Assembly (NCBI GenBank): GCA_046294625.1
Contig: JBKBKN010000017.1
Span: 1-64,000, forward strand
Direction of reading: 5' to 3'
DNA: 64,000 nucleotides
Origin: JBKBKN01 sp046294625
GTDB taxonomy: Bacteria > Bacteroidota > Bacteroidia > M30B66
Shown here: positions 44,603-53,648 of the stretch, piece by piece
Position numbering within the stretch: the stretch's first letter is position 1
Layout of the letters: each line of letters starts with the position of its first letter
The notes under the pieces: generated by a model
The model's input: the letters and a program-made list of their open reading frames with translations, nothing else
The model's database searches: none
What the model was told of the DNA's origin: nothing
Program-made: the position numbers and the translations under genes

Positions 44603-46269
44603 ATGAACTTTGAACTACAAAAAATCAGCATTCTTACTGCAACGATGCTTTCCTGTGCCGGCTATGCGCAGGAAATTAAAGTAAACACCAAACTAACCCA
44701 AACCAATGTTTTCATTTCTGGTGCGCAACTGTTTCACCAGGCCAATGTAAACCTCCCTGTCGGCACTTCTGAAATTCATTTGGAAGGCATATCACCTTCT
44801 ATCCAGCCCGAGAGTATTCAAGCCAGTGGCAAAGGCGATTTTATTATTAAGGATGTGGGACACTTTATTTATTTTCCTGAACCAGAAAACAAAACGGAAA
44901 ACAGCGCATCAAAACATAAAACCAAAAGAGAAATTAAAGTGCTAGCAGACTCATTAAGCCATCTGCAATTTGAACTTGATATGCTCACAGATCGCCGCAA
45001 TGTCTTGCAAAGCGAAAAGCGAATCATTGACGGCAATAAACTCTATAAAGGGGAAGGTAAAAGCGATAGCTTAGCTTTATTTACGGCTGCCATGGAATTT
45101 TACCGAAAAAAATGAATGAAATCAATGCCGAACTGATAAAAATCAAACTTGATGAGCAGAAGCTCACTCAAAAGCGAGATATACAAACCCAAAGATTGGA
45201 TGAGCTTCGCAACTTTCTGAATCAGCACCCAACGGATAAACCCTTCATTCCTTTGCATAAAATTCGTATGGTGGTAATTACCGAGCAGCCGGTTCAAGCT
45301 ACTTTACTAGTCAATTATTTTATTTCCGATGCCGGATGGGTGCCGCAATACGATATCAGAGCAGTGAACACCGAGAGTCCGGTAAAATTGCACTACAAAG
45401 CCATGCTTTACCAAAACAGTGGCCTAGACTGGAACAGTGTGAAGCTATCACTCTCCACTTCCAATCCACGACAAAGCAACCACAAGCCTGTTTTAGTGCC
45501 ACAATATTTATCCTTCCAACAGCTTATTAGAACACAAAGTGCAGATTACATGAATCGTCCAGCTGCTGCAAAGGCAGAAGACCGAAACGCAAAAGCCAAA
45601 GAAGAGTCTGACTATGATGCTGTGTTTTCGGATCAGTTTACTTAACTCAAAGAAAATATCAGCAATTTTCAATATGACATCAAACTGCCCTATAAAATTC
45701 CATCAGATGGAAAAACGCATGCCATTTCCATTCTTCAGAAAGAAGTGAGTTCGGCATTTGACTATATAGTAGAGCCAAAACTAGATACCGATGCCTTTAT
45801 CACAGCGAGTGTAAGCGGATGGGAAGATTTGAATCTCATTTCAGGAAAAGCCAACATCTATTTTAAAAATATGTATGTGGGCGAAACCTTCATCAACAGT
45901 CAGCAAACCGGCGATACACTTTCGATAGTCTTGGGCAGAGAGCAAAGTATTCAGATGAATAAAAAAAGAGTGAAATCAAATGAAAAAGAACGCTATATCA
46001 ACAACGAAAAAGTTCTCACCTATCAATACGAAATCACCGTGAAAAATAACAAAAACACGAACCTGAGGCTGAAAGTGGAAGACAATATTCCCGTATCGAA
46101 TCATCAGCCGATCAAAGTTGAGCTAATGGAAAATGGCAAAGCTCAAGTAGAGCCAAACACTGGTATGATGCTCTGGGACTTGAAGCTGAAACCAAAGGAA
46201 CAAAAAGTGCTGAAATACACCTATATGATTCGTCACGACCGTGATAAGCCTATTTCAAACTTGCCTTAA
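44603..46269 (+). pseudogene. MuiA-like (DUF4139) protein, disrupted
   Basis: A disrupted gene of about 555 codons, matching the usual length of the mucoidy-inhibitor MuiA family (DUF4140 + DUF4139). Part 1 (44603-45115) has a signal peptide (ILTATMLSCAGYAQEI) and the N-terminal domain VNTKLTQTNVFISGAQLFHQ. Part 2 (45112-45645) is one frame over, with coiled coil then NYFISDAGWVPQYDIRA and LDWNSVKLSLSTSNP. After an in-frame TAA (45643-45645), the same frame continues with SGKANIYFKNMYVGETFI and LRLKVEDNIPVSNHQPIKV to TAA at 46267-46269. So there are two lesions, a -1 frame change at an A7 run (45106-45112) and a nonsense codon. The protein is probably not made. Confidence 0.88.
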
Positions 46270-46296
46270 TCAGATAAATAACGCAGCTTTGCGCTT

Positions 46297-46572
46297 ATGC
46301 AAGGCAATCCGGCTCATACAGACTTCCCATTGTTTCGAAAAACAAACAACGGGAAGTCTTTTTATAAAATCACAGCTAAAGATCAGCTCATTGAGCTGCA
46401 AATTATTGGCACAAGCTTTTTGTTGCATCATTTGAAGGCAGAATTATATCCTGAAAAACTTTTTATTCATGAGCTAATAGATAACAGCGAACAACGTTAT
46501 CTCGTGATTGATGAAACCGAATTTGAAAGCATGCTCCGGCATTGTCGCGAACATTTAAAATCCATTGCATGA
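46297..46572 (+). CDS. Small hypothetical protein coupled to aldehyde dehydrogenase
   Basis: A 91-residue protein of unknown family. It contains GKSFYKITAKDQLIELQIIG and RYLVIDETEFESMLRHC. The stop codon overlaps the ATG of the aldehyde dehydrogenase (ATGA at 46569-46572), which supports it as a real gene. No signal peptide or known domain. Confidence 0.6.
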   Translation: MQGNPAHTDFPLFRKTNNGKSFYKITAKDQLIELQIIGTSFLLHHLKAELYPEKLFIHELIDNSEQRYLVIDETEFESMLRHCREHLKSIA

Positions 46573-48035
46573 AATACTCTTATGTCAATTTCGAATCATT
46601 TTTGAAGCATCTTCCCAAGTCATCAATTATTCAAGGTGAAGAGTGGGATGGCCTTGCTAAAGAACAGTGGGAAATCACTGATAAATTTCATGGCGATGTA
46701 TTGCGGCAGGTTGCGTTAATGGATGAAAATAGTTTTGATGAATTGTGGGCAAGCATTCAACAGGCTGAAATAGCCTTTAAACAAGGGAAAAAGGAATTCC
46801 GAATAAAAAATCTGAGCATTATCTACGATGCCTTAAATGAAAATCAGGCTTTATTTTCCCGATTGATTGTGGCTGAAGCCGGCAAACCAATCTCCTTTGC
46901 AAAGGCTGAAGTGTTACGTGCTTTGAAAACCCTTCAACTTTCAATCCAAGCGGCAGAAAAAAGTGATCAAACCTTTGATGTGAAACCCGGACAGGAAGAT
47001 TACAAATTATTTTACCATTATGAGGCCGCAGGGCCAGTGCTAGGAATAACACCGTTTAACTTTCCGCTAAATTTGGCACTGCACAAAATAGGACCAGCTC
47101 TTGCAGCTGGATGCCCCGTGGTAATTAAAGTTCCACCGCAATGCCCCTTAAGTTTGCTTATGTTGTCAAAATTGTCTCACGAAAAAGGGCTAAGTAAAGA
47201 CATACTCAATGTGATTGCCTGTAGCAACAAAACTGCCGAGAAATTGGTCAGAAGTGATTTTTTTAAAGTTTTTTCTTTTACCGGTAGCGATCGCGTAGGT
47301 TGGTATTTGCAGAGTATCGCCGGTCGAAAAAAAGTGCTACTCGAAGCCGGTGGAAATGCCCCCGCAATTGTAAATGATGCAAAAGATTTGACAGCTTTGG
47401 CGAATAGATTGGCCTTGAGCGCTTTTGCCTATTCAGGTCAGGTGTGCATCTCCACGCAAAGAATTCTAGTCAACCAACAGATCAAACAAGAATTTGTCCC
47501 ACTACTTGTCGAAGCAGCCCAATCTGTCAAGTCAGGAAATCCTGAGCAGGATCAATGCATCAATGGTCCCTTGATTGATGCCAAGTCATTGGAAAGAGTT
47601 CAGCAATCGATCAATCAAGCATTGGCTCATGGAGCACAATTGCTATGCGGTGGTTATCCTTTGGTAGAAAATGTAAATATTTTTGCCCCTACCCTTATCG
47701 ACCATGTATTTAGTGGAATGAACATTCGCGATTCAGAAATTTTCGGACCGGTAGCCGTGGTGGAATACTATGAAGACTTCAATGAGGCTTTAACCTTGGC
47801 AAACGACAGTTTATATGGTTTACAAGCCGCTGTATTTACTGATATTGAAAGTCTGCAACAAAAAGCTATAGAACAATTAAAATATGGCACTGTGTTGATT
47901 AACGAAGTGCCTAGTTTTAGAGTAGATCAAATGCCATATGGTGGAATGAAGAATTCTGGATTGGGTCGTGAAGGGGTTGAATTTGCCTTCATCGAATGCA
48001 GTGAAATCAAACTTGTAGTGAAAGCTATTAATTAA
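46569..48035 (+). CDS. Aldehyde dehydrogenase family protein
   Basis: About 488 residues, NAD(P)-dependent oxidation of aldehydes to acids. Catalytic Cys is in AYSGQVCISTQRI and the general-base Glu in LLEAGGNAPAIV; the cofactor site includes FSFTGSDRVGWYL, and the Asn of GITPFNFPLNLA is present. The start is the ATG at 46569 (MKYSYVNFESF), which overlaps the stop of the small upstream gene; the frame goes back to 46542. The substrate is not determinable, though LVKLSHEKGL-type loops resemble glyceraldehyde-3-phosphate or succinic-semialdehyde-like members. It is convergent with the next gene with a TTAA stop overlap. Confidence 0.9.
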   Translation: MKYSYVNFESFLKHLPKSSIIQGEEWDGLAKEQWEITDKFHGDVLRQVALMDENSFDELWASIQQAEIAFKQGKKEFRIKNLSIIYDALNENQALFSRLIVAEAGKPISFAKAEVLRALKTLQLSIQAAEKSDQTFDVKPGQEDYKLFYHYEAAGPVLGITPFNFPLNLALHKIGPALAAGCPVVIKVPPQCPLSLLMLSKLSHEKGLSKDILNVIACSNKTAEKLVRSDFFKVFSFTGSDRVGWYLQSIAGRKKVLLEAGGNAPAIVNDAKDLTALANRLALSAFAYSGQVCISTQRILVNQQIKQEFVPLLVEAAQSVKSGNPEQDQCINGPLIDAKSLERVQQSINQALAHGAQLLCGGYPLVENVNIFAPTLIDHVFSGMNIRDSEIFGPVAVVEYYEDFNEALTLANDSLYGLQAAVFTDIESLQQKAIEQLKYGTVLINEVPSFRVDQMPYGGMKNSGLGREGVEFAFIECSEIKLVVKAIN

Positions 48036-49153
48036 AGACTTACCGTTTCGGCATGCGCTATAGTTTGTACCTTGAAAGGTCGCCGTTGAATCCATTCAGG
48101 TTGCTTAAACTTATTAACCAACTGCTTAAACATTAGCTGATTAGCAATACTCTTAAACTTCACCAATGAAAATGTTTCGATAGGTTCAGCTCCTAAGGTG
48201 CTTTTTATTTCCATGGCTGTGCGGCCCATATTTAAGTTTCTGGCCTGTATTTGAATGGATGATTGAATCAGATCTATCAACAAATTAAAATACAACTTAT
48301 GTGATTCATTTAAAGTGTAATCCAATCCTACCATCAAAGCATATGCATTTTCACCCTCGTGGAGTAAGGCTGAAAAAGCTACCGGTTCTTGTTCATGAAA
48401 TATTGCTTTAATAATAAGTTGTTTGCCCATTCGCTCTTTTAAACAAAAAAGGAAATGGGCATCCGGATGGGCAATTTTAAGACCAGCATTATGAAATACG
48501 TTCATATAAAGCTGATGTATTTTAGTCTGATGAAGGTTTATTGACTCTGAATCCAAATCTTTGAATTCCATATCACCTAAACGATTAATGGCAGATTTGA
48601 CCCTAATACGGTATTTTGAACTTAAGGCATTCAGATAGTCGTCAAAATTCGACCATTCTGGTTTTAAACAGACTTGCATTAGTGGAAGCATTTTAACCCA
48701 TATATCGTTTTTTGAAGCTTTTACCTGCCTTACTGATGAATCTTTAAATAAGATTGTATCGACATCGGGAAACTTTTTGAAAAGGTCTTTGACCGTTTTT
48801 CTAAAATCAATCTGAATGTTGTCTGAATGAACAAATCCATCCGGACCGGTAATTAAAATATTACCCAAAACTAGCACCTTGAATATCAAAGAGTCTGACT
48901 CTGATTTTCCGCACTGCATGAGCAATTGGTAATACCATTTATTGTTTCCTTGAAAAAGTGTGTTAGTCTTAAATGCTTTGCCTAAATCAATATGCAATAC
49001 CTGATAGGGAACAAGCCAGTGTTCTTCAAGCTTCAGAATGCCTTTAGACTCGAAAGCTTTAAATGAATTGAAATAAGATTCTAAAAAACCGGATCCAAAA
49101 AGGATTTGTGTTTCATCAAAAGTCTTGAATTCCGGATATGGAATAAATTGCAT
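48032..49153 (-). CDS. GNAT/FemAB-like acyltransferase
   Basis: A 373-residue protein with a FemAB-type GNAT fold (Acetyltransf_6-like). The segment LNALSSKYRIRVKSAINRLG and the C-terminal part AFSALLHEGENAYALMVGLD and ESHKLYFNLLIDLIQSS are typical. No signal peptide or membrane segment. Family members transfer acyl groups in cell-wall or lipid pathways; the target here is unknown. It is divergent from the truncated regulator remnant, whose first ATG is 28 bp from this start. Confidence 0.75.
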   Translation of the reverse strand: MQFIPYPEFKTFDETQILFGSGFLESYFNSFKAFESKGILKLEEHWLVPYQVLHIDLGKAFKTNTLFQGNNKWYYQLLMQCGKSESDSLIFKVLVLGNILITGPDGFVHSDNIQIDFRKTVKDLFKKFPDVDTILFKDSSVRQVKASKNDIWVKMLPLMQVCLKPEWSNFDDYLNALSSKYRIRVKSAINRLGDMEFKDLDSESINLHQTKIHQLYMNVFHNAGLKIAHPDAHFLFCLKERMGKQLIIKAIFHEQEPVAFSALLHEGENAYALMVGLDYTLNESHKLYFNLLIDLIQSSIQIQARNLNMGRTAMEIKSTLGAEPIETFSLVKFKSIANQLMFKQLVNKFKQPEWIQRRPFKVQTIAHAETVSL

Positions 49154-49181
49154 GCGTTATATTAACCGCAAATAAAATTAA

Positions 49182-50393
49182 ATGTTCGTAACCGGAAGTG
49201 AAAATATTTGGTTTCGATCATCAAAGATTCACCATGCCATTTACACATGTGAATTTAACAATACGAAGAATGCTTTTGAACGCATTAAAAGTATTACAGG
49301 GGAAATAGCTCTAACCGCAGCGACCGAAGTTATTACTCCTGAGCCCGTTCATCTAAGCGACGATACAGACTTTTACTCTCTTTACAATGGATTTGCATTG
49401 GCCAGGCTAAATAAGCGTAAGAAAGAGGCTTTTATCGACCAAACCTTTCTTTTTCGCAGCATTAAAGCCTTTAACAATGATACGATTTTCGTTTTTCATC
49501 CCGATACCATAATTCCACGGGGATTGAATAATATTTGCATTGAATGGATTGTTCCGAATTTGGACGGAGTTCGCTATCAATTTAAACTTGACAATGCTGA
49601 ACAATGGTCCGATTTGTCGTCTTCCAACACATTTGAAATCTTAAATTTAAAGCCAGGTAAACACCGTCTGCGGGCAAAGGCATGGCTGGACGATACATTC
49701 ACTGATCCGCAATACATCATCATTCGAATTGCTGCGCCCTGGTGCCGAACCAATTACGCTTATGTCGGCTATACAATTTTAATCCTACTACTTGTTTTTG
49801 CTCAGTATCAAAGACAAAAGCACCTACTCAATAAACAAAAGAATGTGCTCATGCAACATAAACAGGCCGCTTTAAAGACACAAGCTGCACAGCATGAACA
49901 AGAAGTAAAGGCTATGGAACAAGCACTCTTGCAAAAAGAATATGATCAACTAAAGCAACAACTGAAAAGCAAAACCATCAAATTGGCCAATAAAGCCAAA
50001 GACAATGACGAAAAAAAGAGCCTGGTACTTACCCTCTAAGAAAAGGTGGAGTCGCTGCAAAACGATCTGGCACAAGCAAAGCTAAGATTAAGTGAAATCA
50101 GGCGTTTACTCGATTCACACCTCAACGTAGAAGACCATACGTTCGAAATTCAGATAGACGAATTGCACTAGGAATTTTACCGAAAACTTAAAGAAAAGTT
50201 CCCTACCTCATCCATTCATGACCTGCGGTTATGCGCTTACCTAAAGATCGGCCTAAATTCAAAGGAGATTGCGGAGATTATGAATATTCTTCCTTCTAGT
50301 GTATTTGTGAACCGTTCCAGATTAAGGAAAAAACTTAACCTTCCTGCAGATACAGACCTTACAAGTTATTTCATGAGCTTGAATAGTGATTAA
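49182..50393 (+). pseudogene. Remnant of a Y_Y_Y/LuxR sensor-regulator
   Basis: A truncated gene with two in-frame stops, TAA at 50037 and TAG at 50169. Reading through gives a Y_Y_Y-type beta domain (IEWIVPNLDGVRYQFKLDNA, LKPGKHRLRAKAWL), a membrane segment (YAYVGYTILILLLVFAQY), a coiled coil, and a C-terminal LuxR-like HTH (FPTSSIHDLRLCAYLKIGLN, KEIAEIMNILPSSVFVN, RSRLRKKLNL). This order is known from hybrid sensor regulators of Bacteroidota that normally begin with a ~700-residue beta-propeller. That part is absent: a stop precedes the first ATG. It is therefore a 5'-truncated, decaying copy. Confidence 0.85.
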
Positions 50394-50464
50394 CTTTATA
50401 GATATCTCGTTTATCTTTTCTGCACAAAAAAGAATTATAGAAGTGAATTATAACTTTTGTCATT

Positions 50465-50493
50465 TTTGTGCTCCATGCTAGCGTATACTTTTG
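50465..50493 (+). promoter_or_regulatory. Promoter upstream of the barrel pseudogene
   Basis: TTTG (50465-50468), 17-bp spacer, TACTTTTG (50486-50493), then 20 nt to the ATG at 50514. The promoter looks intact although the gene is broken. Confidence 0.55.
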
Positions 50494-50513
50494 ATATTTA
50501 AACATATGAAATC

Positions 50514-51200
50514 ATGAAAATAAATCTGAGTTCAATCGCCTTAATTTGTATATCAACACTGCTTTTTAATGCGAGTTTAAATGCTCAAAATAAAGGATTT
50601 AGTGGAGGTAGTGGTCATTTTTATACAGGTGTGACATCATTCAATTTCACTCCCGTAAATGAGTTTCTAAACACAAAACAATTGCCTTCATTTGGAAACA
50701 CTTGTTTAACTTTAGGTGGTGGAGGGTTTGGTATATTCAATAATTTTATGCTTGGAGGTGAAGGAGGCGTAGTTTCTGCATCATCAGTGGCTAATTCCAC
50801 TGGTGAAGCTTCTTTAACAGCTAGTTATGAATGTTTAATGTAGGTTATACATTACCATTGAAATCACGATTTTTGTTCTACCCCATGATTGATATGGGAT
50901 GGGGCGGCAGTGGATTAAATATTAAATATGCCGATGGTACCAATGCCGATTATAGTGCGTCACGATATTTCATCAGTACCGAATTTAATGTGGAACTTTA
51001 TTCCTTTGGCTCTCAAGATGGTAGCGCTAAAGGGGGATTCAAGACCGGCTTATGTGTTGGTTATTGATTCAATCCACAAACAGATTCGTGGAGAGAAAAA
51101 AATACGGGAACTGGCGATATCAACAATACTTTTCTAAACGGTCCCCTATATCAAAATTAAAATTGGCGGAGGTGAAATGAGGAGGAAAAATGAGAATTAA
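50514..51200 (+). pseudogene. Outer-membrane-type protein, disrupted
   Basis: A small secreted barrel-like protein of about 228 codons with three lesions. It starts with a signal peptide (LICISTLLFNASLNAQ) and a Gly-rich body (TCLTLGGGGFGIFNNFMLGG). A frameshift near 50820-50830 moves the reading to MFNVGYTLPLKSRFLFYPMI; a TGA at 51065-51067 follows GLCVGY, the same frame then reads FNPQTDSWREKNTGTGDINN. A further shift near 51143 gives IKIKIGGGEMRRKNEN and the final TAA at 51198. No family name can be given. Confidence 0.78.
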
Positions 51201-51213
51201 GCCGCAAAAATGC

Positions 51214-51221
51214 TAGCTTTG
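51214..51221 (+). promoter_or_regulatory. -7 box (TAGCTTTG) of the coiled-coil gene
   Basis: Exact TAnnTTTG match, 21 nt before the ATG at 51243. No clear -33. Confidence 0.45.
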
Positions 51222-51242
51222 CAATAATAATATTATGTAGGT

Positions 51243-51941
51243 ATGAAGAAAATTTTGTTAATCGGTCTATTTCTATTCATCTATAAATTAAACGCCCAAA
51301 CCCAAGAAATTATCGTTTCAACTGGAACTTTGTTTCATGATAGTAGAAAGATACCTGCTAAAGAAGTGATGGTAAATGGCAAGCCGGAAGAAGCCCTTGC
51401 CAACTTCCGCAGCTTACTGTCTAAGCAGTATAAAGTAAAATCAAAAATCAAAAAAGGTACTCTTGAAGCGAAAGGGGCGTTAATCAACGGTTTAATTGAC
51501 AAAAGAGGCGATCTAACTGTGACTTCCGATGCGGTTGGCGAACAGACTTTAGTTAAGGCTGCTTTTGCGCTCGGCTATGACATTATCATCAGCGAAGAAA
51601 ATTATGCAGAAGACTTTGAAAAGCTAGGAATTCTTGTCACAAGATTTGCCAAAAATCACCAATTGGCTCAATTGCAGGCCATGCTTAAAGCTCAAAAAAA
51701 AGAACTGAAAGACAAAGAAAAACTTCTTTCCACAGAGCAAAGCGCATTGAAAACCTATGAAAGACAGCTCAAGTCATTGAAAAAATCGGGCAATGCTGAT
51801 AAGTTACAAGTTGAACTAACCGAGCAGAAAGTCAATACATCGAAGGAATTAATTGATATTCAGAAATCGGCAGTTAAAGACTTAAAAAATTTGGTGGACA
51901 AAACTGAAGCCACCATCAAACAAATAAAAGCAAAACTTTAA
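51243..51941 (+). CDS. Secreted coiled-coil protein, hypothetical
   Basis: A 232-residue protein with a signal peptide (MKKILLIGLFLFIYKLNAQ), a compact N-terminal domain (TQEIIVSTGTLFHDSRKIPA, KKGTLEAKGALINGLID), and a long charged coiled coil from about residue 140 to the end (LKAQKKELKDKEKLLS, ELIDIQKSAVKDLKNLVDK). Probably periplasmic or surface located. I do not recognise a family. Confidence 0.65.
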   Translation: MKKILLIGLFLFIYKLNAQTQEIIVSTGTLFHDSRKIPAKEVMVNGKPEEALANFRSLLSKQYKVKSKIKKGTLEAKGALINGLIDKRGDLTVTSDAVGEQTLVKAAFALGYDIIISEENYAEDFEKLGILVTRFAKNHQLAQLQAMLKAQKKELKDKEKLLSTEQSALKTYERQLKSLKKSGNADKLQVELTEQKVNTSKELIDIQKSAVKDLKNLVDKTEATIKQIKAKL

Positions 51942-51957
51942 TCCACGATTTTGAAAC

Positions 51958-52737
51958 CTATTCGTGTTCTATCTTAAAATAAAAACCTGAACTCATAAAA
52001 TAAGGAAGCACGGAAGCCAATTTGTTATCAAGCTTAGCAATCTTTTTCAGTGGGATGAAGGGTAAATAGGTTTCGATGATCGGCGCAAAAACGTACGCTT
52101 TCTTGATCGCTGTTATTTTCATGCCATATTGCTTCAAATCTTTACGCAATCGACCGATAGTGAAAAAATTCACATGTGGCGTTTCATAGTTCTGAGAATA
52201 GGGCTCCTTTTTACCAAGAAGTCGTTTCACTTTCAGAATAACACCGTTTAATCCTATTTTTCGCATCAGATACAGTGGCTGTTGGCTAATTTCAAATGGA
52301 CCAAAACCATTAGGAACAGTGATGAGTAATTTCATATTCTTATTGGAATTACGTGCTATGTATTCTAAAATTTCGTGATAGGCATCAATATGTTCAAGCA
52401 CCTCAGTAAGAATTATGAAATCATACGTGGCAATTGGACAATCTTGCAAATACTCAAATCGAAATTTAACATTGTCGAACCTATTCGCATCGATTGCTAT
52501 ATCTAGCGTAGGCTGATGAATATCAATACCTAGTATTTCAGAATTAGGAATCAGGCCCAAAGGAATAGTTACATTTCCTGTTCCTGCTCCAACATCAAGC
52601 ACATGCACGGTTTTATCTTTATGTCTGTCATTTTCTATAGTCTCGTAGATCCATCTTAATCTTTCATAATGACAAGGATAATCTACGTACTGAGTGTGTT
52701 TGTTTACTTCAGGATGCATTTCAGATTTTAATTCCAA
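51958..52737 (-). CDS. SAM-dependent methyltransferase (class I)
   Basis: A class I methyltransferase of up to 259 residues. Motif I is VHVLDVGAGTGNVTIPLGL, motif II has ILGIDIHQPT, and the post-motif region is YDFIILTEVLEHIDAY. The fold fits UbiE/MenG-like or cell-surface methyltransferases, with substrate unknown. The start could be the ATG at 52737 (17-bp overlap with the upstream gene's end) or at 52719. It follows the 2OG oxygenase in the same operon, so they may modify the same molecule (inference). Confidence 0.88.
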   Translation of the reverse strand: MELKSEMHPEVNKHTQYVDYPCHYERLRWIYETIENDRHKDKTVHVLDVGAGTGNVTIPLGLIPNSEILGIDIHQPTLDIAIDANRFDNVKFRFEYLQDCPIATYDFIILTEVLEHIDAYHEILEYIARNSNKNMKLLITVPNGFGPFEISQQPLYLMRKIGLNGVILKVKRLLGKKEPYSQNYETPHVNFFTIGRLRKDLKQYGMKITAIKKAYVFAPIIETYLPFIPLKKIAKLDNKLASVLPYFMSSGFYFKIEHE

Positions 52738-53506
52738 CTTTTTTAAATATGCGCTTTACATTGTTTTTTAACGTCTCTTTGACATCGGTCTTTATTTTCT
52801 TTGCTAGACCTTCTTCCGGACGGGCTTTGAAAATGGTATCATGATAACCTGCAGCTCCTTCTCTAATGTCGGTGTAAAAATAGGCATAAAAAGATTTTCG
52901 ACTTTCACCTTCCGGCACATGAATGGTAGAGTAACCATGGTAAGAAATCTCATTCGTTTCGAATATCACACAGCGATTAAACGATGGAAGATAGGCCTTT
53001 TCACAAATTGTTACATTCTCATTCCACAGTTCGATTTTTCCGCCATAGCTTTCCTTCCAATTCTTGTTTAAAAAAACGAGCAGATTTACTCTTCGGTGTA
53101 TGTTCCGATCATAGTGTATGTTGAAGTCGATATGCACATCGAGATAACTGCCATTGGAACCCTGATGCACACCGCAACCAAGCGCATCTTCTACCGAATA
53201 AAGGTTTTCGATACCTGTTACTTCTGACAAAGTCTCGCAAAACTCCGTGCTCATTAAGGCTTTACGTAATTTAGAAAAATCAGGATGAAACTTATCAAAG
53301 CCTGAGCCTTCAGATTTTCTTTCATTCAAGCCTTGATAATTTCGAGACATCAAGTCAAATCCGGGAAAATTAGCATAAAGACTTTCAGCAATTTCTGGGT
53401 CAAGAAAATCATCTATCACCACGTGCTTGTATGGTTTAGCGGAATCAAATTCGGATTTTAAATTTCGAATGAAATCAGGTTCAAAAACCTTTGATGAAAT
53501 GGACAT
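52721..53506 (-). CDS. 2-oxoglutarate/Fe(II)-dependent oxygenase
   Basis: A 261-residue hydroxylase of the 2OG-Fe(II) family (prolyl 4-hydroxylase-like). Iron ligands: HxD in LDVHIDFNIHYD and the distal His in SYHGYSTIHVP; the 2OG-binding Arg is in SRKSFYAYFYT. Cytoplasmic. Coupled with the methyltransferase gene that follows. Similar pairs occur in glycan modification clusters, but no substrate can be derived here. Confidence 0.87.
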   Translation of the reverse strand: MSISSKVFEPDFIRNLKSEFDSAKPYKHVVIDDFLDPEIAESLYANFPGFDLMSRNYQGLNERKSEGSGFDKFHPDFSKLRKALMSTEFCETLSEVTGIENLYSVEDALGCGVHQGSNGSYLDVHIDFNIHYDRNIHRRVNLLVFLNKNWKESYGGKIELWNENVTICEKAYLPSFNRCVIFETNEISYHGYSTIHVPEGESRKSFYAYFYTDIREGAAGYHDTIFKARPEEGLAKKIKTDVKETLKNNVKRIFKKVGIKI

Positions 53507-53648
53507 TGAGCTGGTTAATTTTGAATTACAAACCTAATAAAAAAGCAAATGCAGCGAAATCGAATCAAAAACAGCGATTAGTTGAAGTAAAAGCCAACCA
53601 TTTCAAATTCATTTTCTTGTTGTTCTTGCCTTCCTGTGTTCGCAATTA

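Noticed and set aside
45643..51067. Stop-codon reassignment as an explanation for the internal TAA, TAG and TGA
   Set aside because: All three codons occur as internal stops here while intact neighbours end with them, and frameshifts accompany them.
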